DNA from: Cupriavidus pampae
GTDB taxonomy: Bacteria; Pseudomonadota; Gammaproteobacteria; Burkholderiales; Burkholderiaceae
NCBI RefSeq assembly: GCF_914271485.1
Contig: NZ_CAJZAG010000001.1
Location: 62,001-126,000 of the forward strand
Length of the DNA: 64,000 bases
Direction: 5' to 3'
The stretch's first letter is position 1. Each line of letters begins with the position of its first letter. The notes under the pieces were generated by a model, which saw nothing but the letters and a program-made list of their open reading frames with translations, did no database searches and had not been told where the DNA came from. The translations under genes and the position numbers were made by a program. Of the stretch, positions 17,758 through 26,036 are shown in pieces.

Positions 17758-17961
17758 ATGGCGCGTATTACCGTCGAAGATTGTCTGAAACACATCCCGA
17801 ATCGTTTCGAGCTCGCGCTGGCCGCGACGTACCGTGCACGTCAGCTCGTGCAGGGTCACACCCCCAAGGTCGAAGCCAAGGACAAGCCCACCGTCGTGGC
17901 GCTGCGTGAAATCGCATCGGGCCAGGTTGGCATCGAGATGCTGAAGAAGGTCCCGACCTGA
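17758..17961 (+). CDS. rpoZ: RNA polymerase omega subunit
   Basis: A 67-residue subunit that helps assemble beta-prime into RNA polymerase and forms part of a ppGpp site. It begins [30 protein letters not shown] (in part), the full omega signature, and keeps the [11 protein letters not shown] segment. AAGGTGG lies a few bases before the ATG. Directly precedes spoT, matching its role in the stringent response. Confidence 0.97.
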
Positions 17962-18018
17962 TTGTCAGGCGGCCCATCGTGCGTCCTCGCTACCAGCCGG
18001 ATTCCATAGGCCGCCATC

Positions 18019-20532
18019 ATGTCTGTTCTGCCGCCTGCACCTCCCGCTTCTTCCGGTCCCTCCGGTCCGCCCGGTCGTAGGCAAGGCAACCCCGGCTCGC
18101 CCTCAGTGACGGCACGCACCGGCGCACCCAATCTCCCCGATCCGCTCGGCAACGACGTTGTCGGGGAGCGCGCGGCCGTGCCGCCCATCGCGCAAACCAA
18201 GGCGCGCGCCGCCACGGCACTGACCAACGAACTGTTGGCGGAGCCGCCGGCCAGCGTGCCGCCGCCGGCGCCCGGCAGCGACCTGTATATCGACGCGGTG
18301 CTGGCGCAGTCTTACCGGCACTTCTTCGGTCCCACGTCGCAGCCCGCGGTGCCACCGCGGCAGCAGGTCATCTCGATCGCACGGCTCATGGAGAAGCTGG
18401 CTTATCTGAAGCCAGCCGATCAGGCCGTCGTGCGCGAGGCGTTCCAGTTTTCCGACGAAGCCCACCTCGGCCAGTACCGGCAGAGCGGCGAGCCGTATAT
18501 CACGCACCCGGTCGCGGTGGCGGAGCTGTGCGCCGACTGGAAGCTCGACGTGCAGTCGATCATGGCGGCGCTGCTGCACGACGTGATCGAGGACCAGGGC
18601 ATTACCAAGAGCGAGCTCGCCGAGAAGTTCGGGCCCAAGGTGGCCGAACTCGTCGATGGGCTGACCAAGCTCGACAAGCTCGAATTCCAGAGTCGCGAAC
18701 AGGCGCAGGCGGAAAGCTTCCGCAAGATGCTGCTCGCGATGGCGCGCGACGTGCGCGTGATTCTCGTCAAGCTGGCCGACCGCACGCACAACATGCGTAC
18801 GCTCGGCTTTGTGCCGCCCGAGAAGCGCCGCCGCATCGCGCTCGAGACCATGGAGATCTACGCGCCGATCGCGCACCGTCTCGGTCTCAACACGGTCTAC
18901 CGCGAACTGCAGGAGCTGTCGTTCAAGGTCGGCTCACCGTTCCGCTACGCCACGCTCGAGAAGGCCGTGAAGGCCGCGCGTGGCAATCGGCGCGAAGTGG
19001 TCAAGCGCATTCTCGAAGCCGCGCAGCACGGGCTGGCCGATGCTGGCATCGTGGCCGAGCTGTCGGGGCGCGAGAAGACGCTATACAGCATCTATCGCAA
19101 GATGCACGACAAGCAGCTGTCGTTCTCGCAGGTGCTGGACGTGTACGGTTTCCGCGTGGTGGTGGAAACGCAGATGCATTGCTATATGGCGATGGGCGCG
19201 CTGCATGGGCTGTACAAGCCGATGCCCGGCAAGTTCAAGGACTACATCGCGATTCCGAAGATCAACGGCTACCAGTCGCTGCATACGACGCTGGTGGGTC
19301 CGTTCGGCACGCCGGTGGAGTTCCAGATTCGCACGCGCGGCATGCATCAGATCGCCGAAGCCGGCGTGGCCGCGCACTGGATGTACAAGCATCAGGCCGA
19401 TCACGCCAACGATATCCAGCAGCAGGCGCACCAGTGGCTGCAGTCGCTGCTCGATATCCAGAGCCAGACTGGCGATTCGCAGGAATTCCTCGAACACGTC
19501 AAGATCGACCTGTTCCCGGACGCGGTCTACGTGTTCACGCCCAAGGGCCATATCCGCGCCTTGCCGCGCGGTGCCACCGCGCTCGACTTCGCGTACGCGG
19601 TGCATAGCGACCTCGGCAATCAATGCGTGGCCGTCAAGATCAACAACGAGCTGCTGCCGTTGCGTACGGAGCTCAAGAGCGGCGATATCGTCGAGGTGGT
19701 GACGGCGCCGTACTCGAAGCCGAATCCGGCATGGCTCGCGTTCGTGCGCACCGGCAAGGCGCGCGCGGCAATCCGCCATTACCTCAAGACGACCAAGCTC
19801 GACGAGGCGATCCAGTTGGGCGAACGCCTGCTGGAGCAGGCCGCGCGACAACTGGGCATCGAACTCAAGGCGGTGCCGCAGGCGGTGTGGGATCGCATGA
19901 TCCAGTGGACCGGCAACAAGCACAGGGAAGACATCTTCGCGGACCTCGCGCTCGGCCGTCGCGTGCCGGCCGTGGTGGCGCGCCGCATGGAGATCCTGTT
20001 GCAGGAGCTGTCCGGCGATGTCGACAGCGCGCTGCTGGCGGCGGTGCAGACGTTCGCAGGTGAAGAAGCGCCAGCGGTGGCGATTACCGGCGACGAAGGC
20101 ATGTCGATGATCTTCTCGGCGTGCTGCCGGCCGATTCCCGGCGACTCGATCGTGGGCTACCTCGGCAAGGGCGAAGGTCTGCAGATCCACGTGCAGGACT
20201 GCAAGGTGGCCAAGCGGCTGCACAGCAAGGACCCCGAGCACTGGATCGAGGTCATGTGGGCGAAGAAGACTACGCGCGCGTTCGATGTATCGATCAAGGT
20301 GATGGTGCGCAATACCAAGGGTATCGTCGCGCGCCTCGCCGCGGACCTCACGTCGGCCGATGCCAACGTCGCGCATATCTCGATGGAGCAGCAGCAGGGC
20401 GGCCACCAGGAAGCGACGTACATGCAGTTCGTGCTTCAGGTCCAGAACCGCCTGCACCTGGCCAACGTCATGCGCGCACTGCGCCGCAACCCGGACGTGA
20501 TCCGCATCTTCCGCGATCGCAACGATACCTGA
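18019..20532 (+). CDS. spoT: Bifunctional (p)ppGpp synthetase/hydrolase
   Basis: An 837-residue long RSH protein. The hydrolase has THPVAVAE and HDVIED (about residues 187-192), intact for Mn-dependent ppGpp hydrolysis. The synthetase region follows with YGFRVVV, KFKDYIAIPKINGYQSLHTTL (in part), then a TGS domain (FTPKGHIRALPRGATALDFAYAVHS, in part) and a C-terminal ACT domain. About 110 N-terminal residues before ISIARLMEKL are rich in Pro/Ala and absent from typical SpoT, so translation could start further downstream, though no better ribosome site was found. The stop codon abuts the greB stop with no gap. Confidence 0.95.
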   Translation: MSVLPPAPPASSGPSGPPGRRQGNPGSPSVTARTGAPNLPDPLGNDVVGERAAVPPIAQTKARAATALTNELLAEPPASVPPPAPGSDLYIDAVLAQSYRHFFGPTSQPAVPPRQQVISIARLMEKLAYLKPADQAVVREAFQFSDEAHLGQYRQSGEPYITHPVAVAELCADWKLDVQSIMAALLHDVIEDQGITKSELAEKFGPKVAELVDGLTKLDKLEFQSREQAQAESFRKMLLAMARDVRVILVKLADRTHNMRTLGFVPPEKRRRIALETMEIYAPIAHRLGLNTVYRELQELSFKVGSPFRYATLEKAVKAARGNRREVVKRILEAAQHGLADAGIVAELSGREKTLYSIYRKMHDKQLSFSQVLDVYGFRVVVETQMHCYMAMGALHGLYKPMPGKFKDYIAIPKINGYQSLHTTLVGPFGTPVEFQIRTRGMHQIAEAGVAAHWMYKHQADHANDIQQQAHQWLQSLLDIQSQTGDSQEFLEHVKIDLFPDAVYVFTPKGHIRALPRGATALDFAYAVHSDLGNQCVAVKINNELLPLRTELKSGDIVEVVTAPYSKPNPAWLAFVRTGKARAAIRHYLKTTKLDEAIQLGERLLEQAARQLGIELKAVPQAVWDRMIQWTGNKHREDIFADLALGRRVPAVVARRMEILLQELSGDVDSALLAAVQTFAGEEAPAVAITGDEGMSMIFSACCRPIPGDSIVGYLGKGEGLQIHVQDCKVAKRLHSKDPEHWIEVMWAKKTTRAFDVSIKVMVRNTKGIVARLAADLTSADANVAHISMEQQQGGHQEATYMQFVLQVQNRLHLANVMRALRRNPDVIRIFRDRNDT

Positions 20533-21099
20533 TCAGGCCTCGCCCGGTTTCGGGTATCGCACCTCCACAATATCGATCTGTTCGATACCTGCTGGCGTAC
20601 GCAGCGGTACGGTATCTCCCTCGCGCGCCTTGATCAGCGCCTTGGCAATGGGCGAGATCCAGCTCACGCGATTCGTGGCGAGATCCACTTCATCCATGCC
20701 GACGATCGTGATCGTCGTCTCCTCGCCCGCGCGATTCGTGTAGGTGACCGTGGCGCCAAAGAAGATCTGATCGTTGTCGCCCTGCAGCGAGGGGTCGACG
20801 ACCTCGGCCTTGTCGAGCCGGCGCGTGAGAAAGCGAATGCGGCGATCGATCTCGCGCAGCCGCTTCTTGCCATACAGATAGTCACCGTTCTCCGAACGGT
20901 CGCCATTGGACGCGGCCCACGACACGATCTGCACCACGTCGGGACGATCGACGTCGATCAAATGCATGAGCTCGTTGCGCAGGCGGTCGTAACCGGTGGC
21001 GGTGATGTAGTTCTTGGTGCCGGCGGGCAGCGGGGTCGCGCCTTCCGGGAGGTCCTCGTCATCCTCGTCGGACGACTCTTTGACGAATGCTTTGTTCAT
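20533..21099 (-). CDS. greB: Transcription elongation factor GreB
   Basis: A 188-residue factor that rescues backtracked RNA polymerase by stimulating transcript cleavage. The coiled coil carries SWAASNGDRSENGDYLYGKKRLREIDRRIRFLTRRLD (in part) with the acidic tip residues (DRSENGDY), and the C-terminal domain ends VPLRTPAGIEQIDIVEVRY. The ATG at 21097-21099 is preferred over an upstream start because AGGAAG lies 11 bases before it. An acidic Ser/Asp/Glu N-terminal extension (about 20 residues) precedes the core. Convergent with spoT with zero bases between stops. Confidence 0.94.
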   Translation of the reverse strand: MNKAFVKESSDEDDEDLPEGATPLPAGTKNYITATGYDRLRNELMHLIDVDRPDVVQIVSWAASNGDRSENGDYLYGKKRLREIDRRIRFLTRRLDKAEVVDPSLQGDNDQIFFGATVTYTNRAGEETTITIVGMDEVDLATNRVSWISPIAKALIKAREGDTVPLRTPAGIEQIDIVEVRYPKPGEA

Positions 21100-21170
21100 G
21101 TTGAGATCACTTCCTGAGACCGTCATTATAGGAAGGTGCGTCCCGGCAGCAAAAAAATGCGCAAAGGGGC

Positions 21171-21198
21171 TTCCCAAAAATCAAAACTTCTATATAAT
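21171..21198 (+). promoter_or_regulatory. Promoter of tRNA-Arg
   Basis: TTCCCA (21171-21176), a 16-base spacer and a perfect TATAAT (21193-21198), 15 bases before the tRNA 5' end. A GC-rich stretch lies at the start point. Confidence 0.65.
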
Positions 21199-21212
21199 CT
21201 CTTTTCTCGCGT

Positions 21213-21289
21213 GCGGCTGTAGCTCAGTTGGATAGAGTACTTGGCTACGAACCAAGGGGTCGTGGGTTCGAATCCTGCCAGCCGCACCA
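21213..21289 (+). tRNA. tRNA-Arg(ACG)
   Basis: 77 bases. The acceptor GCGGCTG pairs with CAGCCGC, the D arm is AGCTCAGTTGGATAGAGT, the anticodon loop is CTACGAA with anticodon ACG, the T loop is GTTCGAATC, and CCA is encoded. Confidence 0.97.
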
Positions 21290-21300
21290 CCAATCAGGAC

Positions 21301-21330
21301 AAGGGGCTTCCGGAAACGGAAGCCCCTTTT
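21301..21330 (+). terminator. Rho-independent terminator after tRNA-Arg
   Basis: A 12-bp stem AAGGGGCTTCCG/CGGAAGCCCCTT with a GAAA tetraloop, followed by TTTTCTTTT. A partial second copy (GAAGCAGAAGCCCTTTTC) follows about 20 bases on. Confidence 0.93.
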
Positions 21331-21440
21331 CTTTTGTCCTCGGGAAGCAGAAGCCCTTTTCTGTCCTCGAATCTTCTGTCCCCGGAACGCCTCCCCATTC
21401 CAACGCTCAAACCTGAGTGATCACACACGGGAGAGCCCTC

Positions 21441-21710
21441 ATGGCAAGCGATGACTGGCGCGTGGAGCAATACCGCGGCAAGGACGCCTACGTCCTGGTC
21501 TCGCCGCAGCGCGAAAACGTTGCGGGCAGCATGGACGAGACGCAGCTATGGCACTACGAGGTGCGCATCACGGAGGAGGGCACCGATCCCACCGATGCTG
21601 GCGACACCGAGGTGCTGCACAGTGGCAATCATGTCTTCGCCACGCGTCATGCGGCGGAGACCGCGGCGTTCGCTGCCGCATACGCGCAGATCGACAAGCT
21701 GCTTGCATGA
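21441..21710 (+). CDS. Small hypothetical protein (89 aa)
   Basis: An acidic soluble protein with no recognised family. It starts MASDDWRVEQYRGKDAYVLV and ends with an Ala-rich amphipathic helix (RHAAETAAFAAAYAQIDKLL). No signal peptide or membrane segment. The ATG is preferred over a GTG 24 bases upstream because GGGAGAG lies 6 bases before it. Coding is supported by the GC-rich third positions. Stands alone between tRNA-Arg and another small gene. Confidence 0.7.
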   Translation: MASDDWRVEQYRGKDAYVLVSPQRENVAGSMDETQLWHYEVRITEEGTDPTDAGDTEVLHSGNHVFATRHAAETAAFAAAYAQIDKLLA

Positions 21711-21856
21711 CCTCCGCATGCGCCGTTGCGAGATACGCAATGGCGCATGTCGACGCTCATTGCCTCGCGTTTGACGAGGATCATTCTTGTCCCGAACGGT
21801 TAGGCCTACGCTGAATTCAGGCGCGGAGTTGCGCGTCGCAGTGGCAGGAGCCAACC

Positions 21857-22090
21857 ATGAAGGAGTACGAGGGATATAAGGTCCTCTACGAAGTGATCGC
21901 CATGCCGAAGGGCAAATGGGCCATCATGATCGAGGTCATTCATCGCGACAGCGGTGCGACCATTGCGCAGCGGCACAATCCGTTTCCCGTGCATGCATTC
22001 GATACGAAACTCGAAGCGCTCGATCAGGTGAATCGCCATATCGAAACGCTGATCGTCGAACACGATGCACGACAGCAGCGCATGGCATGA
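21857..22090 (+). CDS. Small hypothetical protein (77 aa)
   Basis: A soluble 77-residue protein (MKEYEGYKVLYEVIAMPKGK start) with alternating beta-like and helical segments: a beta hairpin (GYKVLYEVI ... WAIMIEVIHR), a turn, and a C-terminal helix (KLEALDQVNRHIETLIVEHD). I do not recognise the family. The ribosome site is weak (GCAGGAG 12 bases upstream). It lies between two tRNA genes among other small unknowns. Confidence 0.65.
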   Translation: MKEYEGYKVLYEVIAMPKGKWAIMIEVIHRDSGATIAQRHNPFPVHAFDTKLEALDQVNRHIETLIVEHDARQQRMA

Positions 22091-22165
22091 CCCGCGAAAT
22101 CCCCATCGCTGTGCAAATAACGATTGCATGAGCGATGGGTTTCAGTCATAATTGCTTTCTTCAGA

Positions 22166-22244
<79 letters not shown>

Positions 22245-22246
22245 CC

Positions 22247-22267
22247 TCTGCAGAGTTTCTCTGCAGA
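22247..22267 (+). terminator. Hairpin after tRNA-fMet
   Basis: A 9-bp perfect stem TCTGCAGAG/CTCTGCAGA with a TTT loop begins 5 bases past the tRNA. No T-run follows, so termination there is plausible but not secure. It could instead guide 3'-end processing. Confidence 0.45.
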
Positions 22268-22325
22268 CGGCCGAAGTTAGTACTCAGCAGTAAATTCCCA
22301 GCAGTAAAAATCCCAGGCGCAAAGT

Positions 22326-22583
22326 TTATTTCGCCAGCGTTGCAGCTTTCGCAAACGTATCGCGCACGACCGCCTGACCTTCGCGTTCGGCAGCCTCCGC
22401 ACGTTCGCGCAACCGTTGCGCAAGTACTTGCAGCGTGCCGGCATCCGCGCGTGAAGCCGCTTCGCGCATGATCTGCGCGAGCTCGCCACTCACGTCGGCG
22501 CCATCGAAGGCGCTGACGGAGAGTGCGGAAATCCGTTCGAGGAAATTGTTAACCAGCGCCTCATCGTGCTTCGGTTCAGACAT
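22326..22583 (-). CDS. Small hypothetical helical protein (85 aa)
   Basis: An 85-residue acidic, almost entirely helical protein with many Ala, Glu and Arg (e.g. LAQRLRERAEAAEREGQAV), suggesting a short helical bundle or coiled coil. No signal or membrane segment and no recognised family. Start supported by CAGGAG 8 bases upstream. Followed by 45 bases then another small minus-strand gene upstream, which may be co-transcribed. Confidence 0.65.
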   Translation of the reverse strand: MSEPKHDEALVNNFLERISALSVSAFDGADVSGELAQIMREAASRADAGTLQVLAQRLRERAEAAEREGQAVVRDTFAKAATLAK

Positions 22584-22628
22584 GTTGCGGGCTCCTGAAT
22601 GATGACGTGAGGGCGCTGAAAGCGGGGA

Positions 22629-22928
22629 TCAGTCGCGCGGCGGCGGCAACTGTCCGGGATGGTAGACGGGGATGCGTCGTCGTGCGGGTTTCATGGCGCG
22701 CGCGGGCCACAGCACGTAGTTCGTATGCGGGTCCATCGGCTTGCCGAAATAGGACACCCACACCTGTACGCCGTGCTCGGTTTCCGAGACGATGGCAGCC
22801 ACGGCACGTGCCGCGACGGATGGGGACTTCAACAGATCGGCCAGTGCTTCGACGCCCTGGACCACATGATGCTTCACCCCTCTGAACCACACGTATTGAC
22901 GCATGGCAGCAAGAAAACTTTTGGTCAT
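22629..22928 (-). CDS. Small hypothetical basic protein (99 aa)
   Basis: A 99-residue basic protein starting MTKSFLAAMRQYVWFRGVKH and ending in a Pro/Arg-rich tail (RRRIPVYHPGQLPPPRD). The middle, VSETEHGVQVWVSYFGKP, looks like a beta hairpin. No recognised domain. The ATG at 22926-22928 is chosen as it begins the GC-skewed coding part; an in-frame start 54 bases upstream is also possible. Lies upstream of the 85-residue gene on the same strand. Confidence 0.6.
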   Translation of the reverse strand: MTKSFLAAMRQYVWFRGVKHHVVQGVEALADLLKSPSVAARAVAAIVSETEHGVQVWVSYFGKPMDPHTNYVLWPARAMKPARRRIPVYHPGQLPPPRD

Positions 22929-23124
22929 GAGTTGACTCGTTCTGTGTCTATGCGATGTTTGAGACCACAGCTTACACAACAAGTTGTGACGCTTTTGTAG
23001 GGTTGCGTCTGATTTTTTCCGTGCGCGCCCGATGCATCACTCGCAGCGGGTGTGGGTTGTCAAATTGACAAGCCCGAGACGTTGCATTACGTTCGATCAC
23101 ATCGGGGCCCAGCATGGAGGCATC

Positions 23125-24597
23125 GTGGCGATCGTCGCAAGTTCGGAGCCGTTGCAGGAGGCACGTCGTGCCCGCGGCAAGGCATTACGTCAGCACGCGC
23201 CGCGCGGGCTGCATGCGGAGGTCGGCCATGTCGACCGGGACCCCATCGGCCTGCTCAAGATCAATAGCGCGGGCCGTGTCGAGCGGCTGATCCCGCTACG
23301 CTACGGGCGCATGCTCGAGTCGCCGTTCGCATTCTTTCGCGGCAGCGCCATCCTGCAGGCGCACGACCTCGCCGGTACGCCCCATTCGGGCATCGTGCAG
23401 CAGATCTGCGGCGACTGCCACGTGGCCAACTTTGGTGGCTTTGCCACGCCCGAGCGTGCGCTGCTGCTCGACGTCAACGACTTCGACGAGACCAGCGAGG
23501 GCCCATGGGAATGGGACCTCAAGCGCCTGGTCGCGAGCTTCGTCGTGGCGGCACGCCATCTGCGCCATTCGCGCGCAACCGCCGACGCGCTCGTGCGACA
23601 AGTCACGTGCAGCTACCGCGATCGCATGGCGATGTACGGCGACATGGGTATTCTCGACACCTGGTATGACCACATCACGTTCGAACGCCTGCTGAACGAG
23701 GCGGACGATCCCGAAACGCAACGCAGGATTCGCCGCGGCATGGAGCGCGCGGCCGATCGCACGCATGTCGCGCTGCTGCCCAAGCTCGGCACGCAGGTCA
23801 ACGGCCGCTGGCACATTCTCGACGCACCGCCCGCGGTCTTCCATGTGCGTGGCAACCAGACCCTGTTCGCGGCGGACGACGACTGGATGACATTCAAGAA
23901 CGTCGATGCGGCCATCAACAAGTTCTATGCCGACTACCTGACCACGCTCGCGCCCGACCGGCGACAGTTGCTGTCGCATTTCACGCGGCACGACATCGCG
24001 TTCAAGGTGGTGGGCGTCGGCAGCGTCGGCACGCGCTGCCTGATCCAGCTGATGATCGACAGCCATGGCAAGCCGCTGTTCCTGCAGATCAAGGAAGCCG
24101 GGCAGTCGGTGGTGGCGCGCTATTTCAAGGCGGGTGCGAAGGCGCGGCATGCCACTGCGGGCAAGCGTGCGGCGAACGGTGCGGGCGCCGTGCACGAGGG
24201 CCGGCGCGTGGTGGAGGGCCAGCGTCTGATGCAGGCGGCGAGCGATCTGTTTCTGGGCTGGGCCAAGGGACCGTCAGGCCGGTGTTTCTATCTGCGCCAG
24301 CTGCGCGATATGAAACTGTCACCACAACTCGAGCTCATGGATGCAACGCTGCTGGGCAAATACGCGGCCGTGTGCGGCTGGGTACTGGCGCGCGCGCATG
24401 CGAAAGCGGGCGGACAGGCGGCCGAGATCAGTGGATATCTGGGTACCAGCGATCGCATGGCCGATGCGTTGGTCGCGTACGCAAACGTGTATGCGGACCA
24501 GGTGGAGCGCGATTACGCGCGCTTTGTGGACGTGTGCCGCAAGGGCGAACTGCCCGCGCGCAATGACGAGGACATGGCGGCGGAATTCAGAGTATGA
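23125..24597 (+). CDS. DUF2252 family protein
   Basis: A 490-residue protein of the DUF2252 family, related in fold to aminoglycoside/choline phosphotransferases but of unknown role. Family marks seen: MLESPFAFFRGSAILQAHDL (in part), QQICGDCHVANFGGFATPE, LLDVNDFDETSEGPWEWDLKRL (in part) with the conserved DVNDFDE acidic motif, KVVGVGSVGTRC and YLRQLRDMK. The GTG at 23125 is chosen because GGAGG ends 4 bases before it; an in-frame ATG at 23032 lacks a ribosome site. Monocistronic or paired with the next small gene. Confidence 0.85.
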   Translation: MAIVASSEPLQEARRARGKALRQHAPRGLHAEVGHVDRDPIGLLKINSAGRVERLIPLRYGRMLESPFAFFRGSAILQAHDLAGTPHSGIVQQICGDCHVANFGGFATPERALLLDVNDFDETSEGPWEWDLKRLVASFVVAARHLRHSRATADALVRQVTCSYRDRMAMYGDMGILDTWYDHITFERLLNEADDPETQRRIRRGMERAADRTHVALLPKLGTQVNGRWHILDAPPAVFHVRGNQTLFAADDDWMTFKNVDAAINKFYADYLTTLAPDRRQLLSHFTRHDIAFKVVGVGSVGTRCLIQLMIDSHGKPLFLQIKEAGQSVVARYFKAGAKARHATAGKRAANGAGAVHEGRRVVEGQRLMQAASDLFLGWAKGPSGRCFYLRQLRDMKLSPQLELMDATLLGKYAAVCGWVLARAHAKAGGQAAEISGYLGTSDRMADALVAYANVYADQVERDYARFVDVCRKGELPARNDEDMAAEFRV

Positions 24598-24659
24598 GCA
24601 GGGTTTGAGCAGGGTGCGGGCAGGGGTAGTGATCACCGTTGGATGACAGGAGTTTGCCG

Positions 24660-24971
24660 ATGACCGAGGAAATGCTGCTGCGATTGATGGCCGAAGTCGA
24701 GCGGGAGGATCCGATCGACTATGCGGACCTGCCGTTCAACGATGCAGGGCTGCGCGAGCTGGCGTGCCGGCTGATCGCCGCGCGCTCGCAGGAGATCGAG
24801 GCGTCCGGGATGTCGATGGACGCGTTGCTTGCCACATTGTGGGCGTCCACCGCCAAGCTCGTGCTCGAAAACATCGTGCTCAATGCCCGCCTGCTGACAT
24901 TGCAGGGTGCGCCAGAGGATGCGCGCGCGCTGATCGACCGCATCGCCCGGCAGTCGCGCGACAATCCTTGA
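24660..24971 (+). CDS. Hypothetical protein (103 aa)
   Basis: A 103-residue acidic, mostly helical protein starting MTEEMLLRLMAEVEREDPID. Residues 20-50 (DYADLPFNDAGLRELACRLIAARSQEI, in part) and the C-terminal helices (ARLLTLQGAPEDARALIDRIARQ, in part) suggest a small helical bundle. No family recognised. AGGAG lies 8 bases before the ATG. It follows the DUF2252 gene by 62 bases and may share its transcript. Confidence 0.7.
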   Translation: MTEEMLLRLMAEVEREDPIDYADLPFNDAGLRELACRLIAARSQEIEASGMSMDALLATLWASTAKLVLENIVLNARLLTLQGAPEDARALIDRIARQSRDNP

Positions 24972-24982
24972 GCGAACGTGCC

Positions 24983-24996
24983 TTGATCTCGATCAA
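24983..24996. promoter_or_regulatory. FNR/ANR-type box
   Basis: TTGATCTCGATCAA is a perfect TTGAT-N4-ATCAA site, extended by CC/GG to 18 symmetrical bases. It lies 12 bases after the preceding stop codon and about 75 bases before a TAAAAT -10 candidate (25053-25058) that would serve lpxO. A further palindrome CCGGTG-CGG-CACCGG is at 25027-25041. Oxygen control of lpxO is inferred. Confidence 0.55.
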
Positions 24997-25123
24997 GGGT
25001 GCTGCTTGGTGCACACCGATGTGACACCGGTGCGGCACCGGCAGCATTTCGCTAAAATACCGGCTTTCGCCGGAGACGCCTGTCGGGCCGCGTCTCGCGG
25101 TGGCATGACTGGAGGATTCTCGG

Positions 25124-26026
25124 GTGATCAAGTGGATAATCGTCGCCGCCTATGCCGGCGCCATTCTGTACGTGCATTTGCGCGGCAAGGTTCGGTTGCC
25201 GTTCATGCGTCAGTTGCTGGACCACTCCGCCTTGGTTGCGCCGGTCAACTGCTTTATGTACATGTTCTCCGGCGTGCCGACCACGCCGTATATTCCGGTC
25301 GAACGCTTTCCGGATCTCGAAAAACTGCGCGCTGCCTGGCCACAGATTCGTGACGAGGGTATGGCGCTGATCGCCATGCGCAAGATCAAGGCCGCGGACA
25401 AGAACGACGACGCCGGTTTCAACTCGTTCTTCAAATACGGCTGGAAGCGGTTCTACCTCAAGTGGTACGAAGCCCAGCATCCGTCCGCGGAGACGCTGTG
25501 CCCGAACACCGTGGCGTTGCTGCGCGAACTCCCGACCGTGAAGGCGGCGATGTTCGCCGAGCTGCCGCCGGGCGGCAAGCTCAATCCGCACCGCGATCCG
25601 TTCGCGGGTTCGTTGCGCTATCACCTGGGCCTGTCGACGCCGAATGACGATCGCTGCTTTATCGAGGTCGACGGCGAGCGCCATAGCTGGCGCGATGGGC
25701 ATGGCGTGGTGTTCGATGAAACGTATTTGCACTGGGCCGAGAACAAGAGCGAGACCGATCGTCTGATCCTGTTCTGCGATATCGAGCGTCCGATGCGTTA
25801 TCGCTGGGCCGCGGCGTTCAATCACTGGATGGGCCGCAAGGTGATGACCGCAGCGAGTTCGCCCAATGACGAAGCCGACCAGACCGGCGCGATCAACAAG
25901 CTGTTCCGCTTCGTGTGGCTCGGCGGCCAGTATCGCCGCCGCTTCAAGTCGTGGAACCGGGGCCTGTATTACGTGACCAAGTTCGGCCTGATCATCGGCG
26001 GCGTCGCGCTGATCGTTTTCATCTGA
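25124..26026 (+). CDS. lpxO: Lipid A hydroxylase LpxO-like (aspartyl/asparaginyl beta-hydroxylase family)
   Basis: A 300-residue membrane-anchored Fe(II)/2-oxoglutarate dioxygenase that adds a 2-hydroxyl to a lipid A acyl chain. The N-terminal hydrophobic helix (residues 3-17) anchors it. The iron motif HRD is in LNPHRDPFAGSLRYHLGL (in part), with the distal His in ETYLHWAENKSETDR and the 2-oxoglutarate-binding Arg nearby. A second hydrophobic helix is at the C-terminus (GLIIGGVALIVFI). The start is GTG with GGAGG 8 bases upstream. The family also includes other hydroxylases, but the terminal helices favour LpxO. Confidence 0.87.
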   Translation: MIKWIIVAAYAGAILYVHLRGKVRLPFMRQLLDHSALVAPVNCFMYMFSGVPTTPYIPVERFPDLEKLRAAWPQIRDEGMALIAMRKIKAADKNDDAGFNSFFKYGWKRFYLKWYEAQHPSAETLCPNTVALLRELPTVKAAMFAELPPGGKLNPHRDPFAGSLRYHLGLSTPNDDRCFIEVDGERHSWRDGHGVVFDETYLHWAENKSETDRLILFCDIERPMRYRWAAAFNHWMGRKVMTAASSPNDEADQTGAINKLFRFVWLGGQYRRRFKSWNRGLYYVTKFGLIIGGVALIVFI

Positions 26027-26036
26027 TCCAGTTCGA

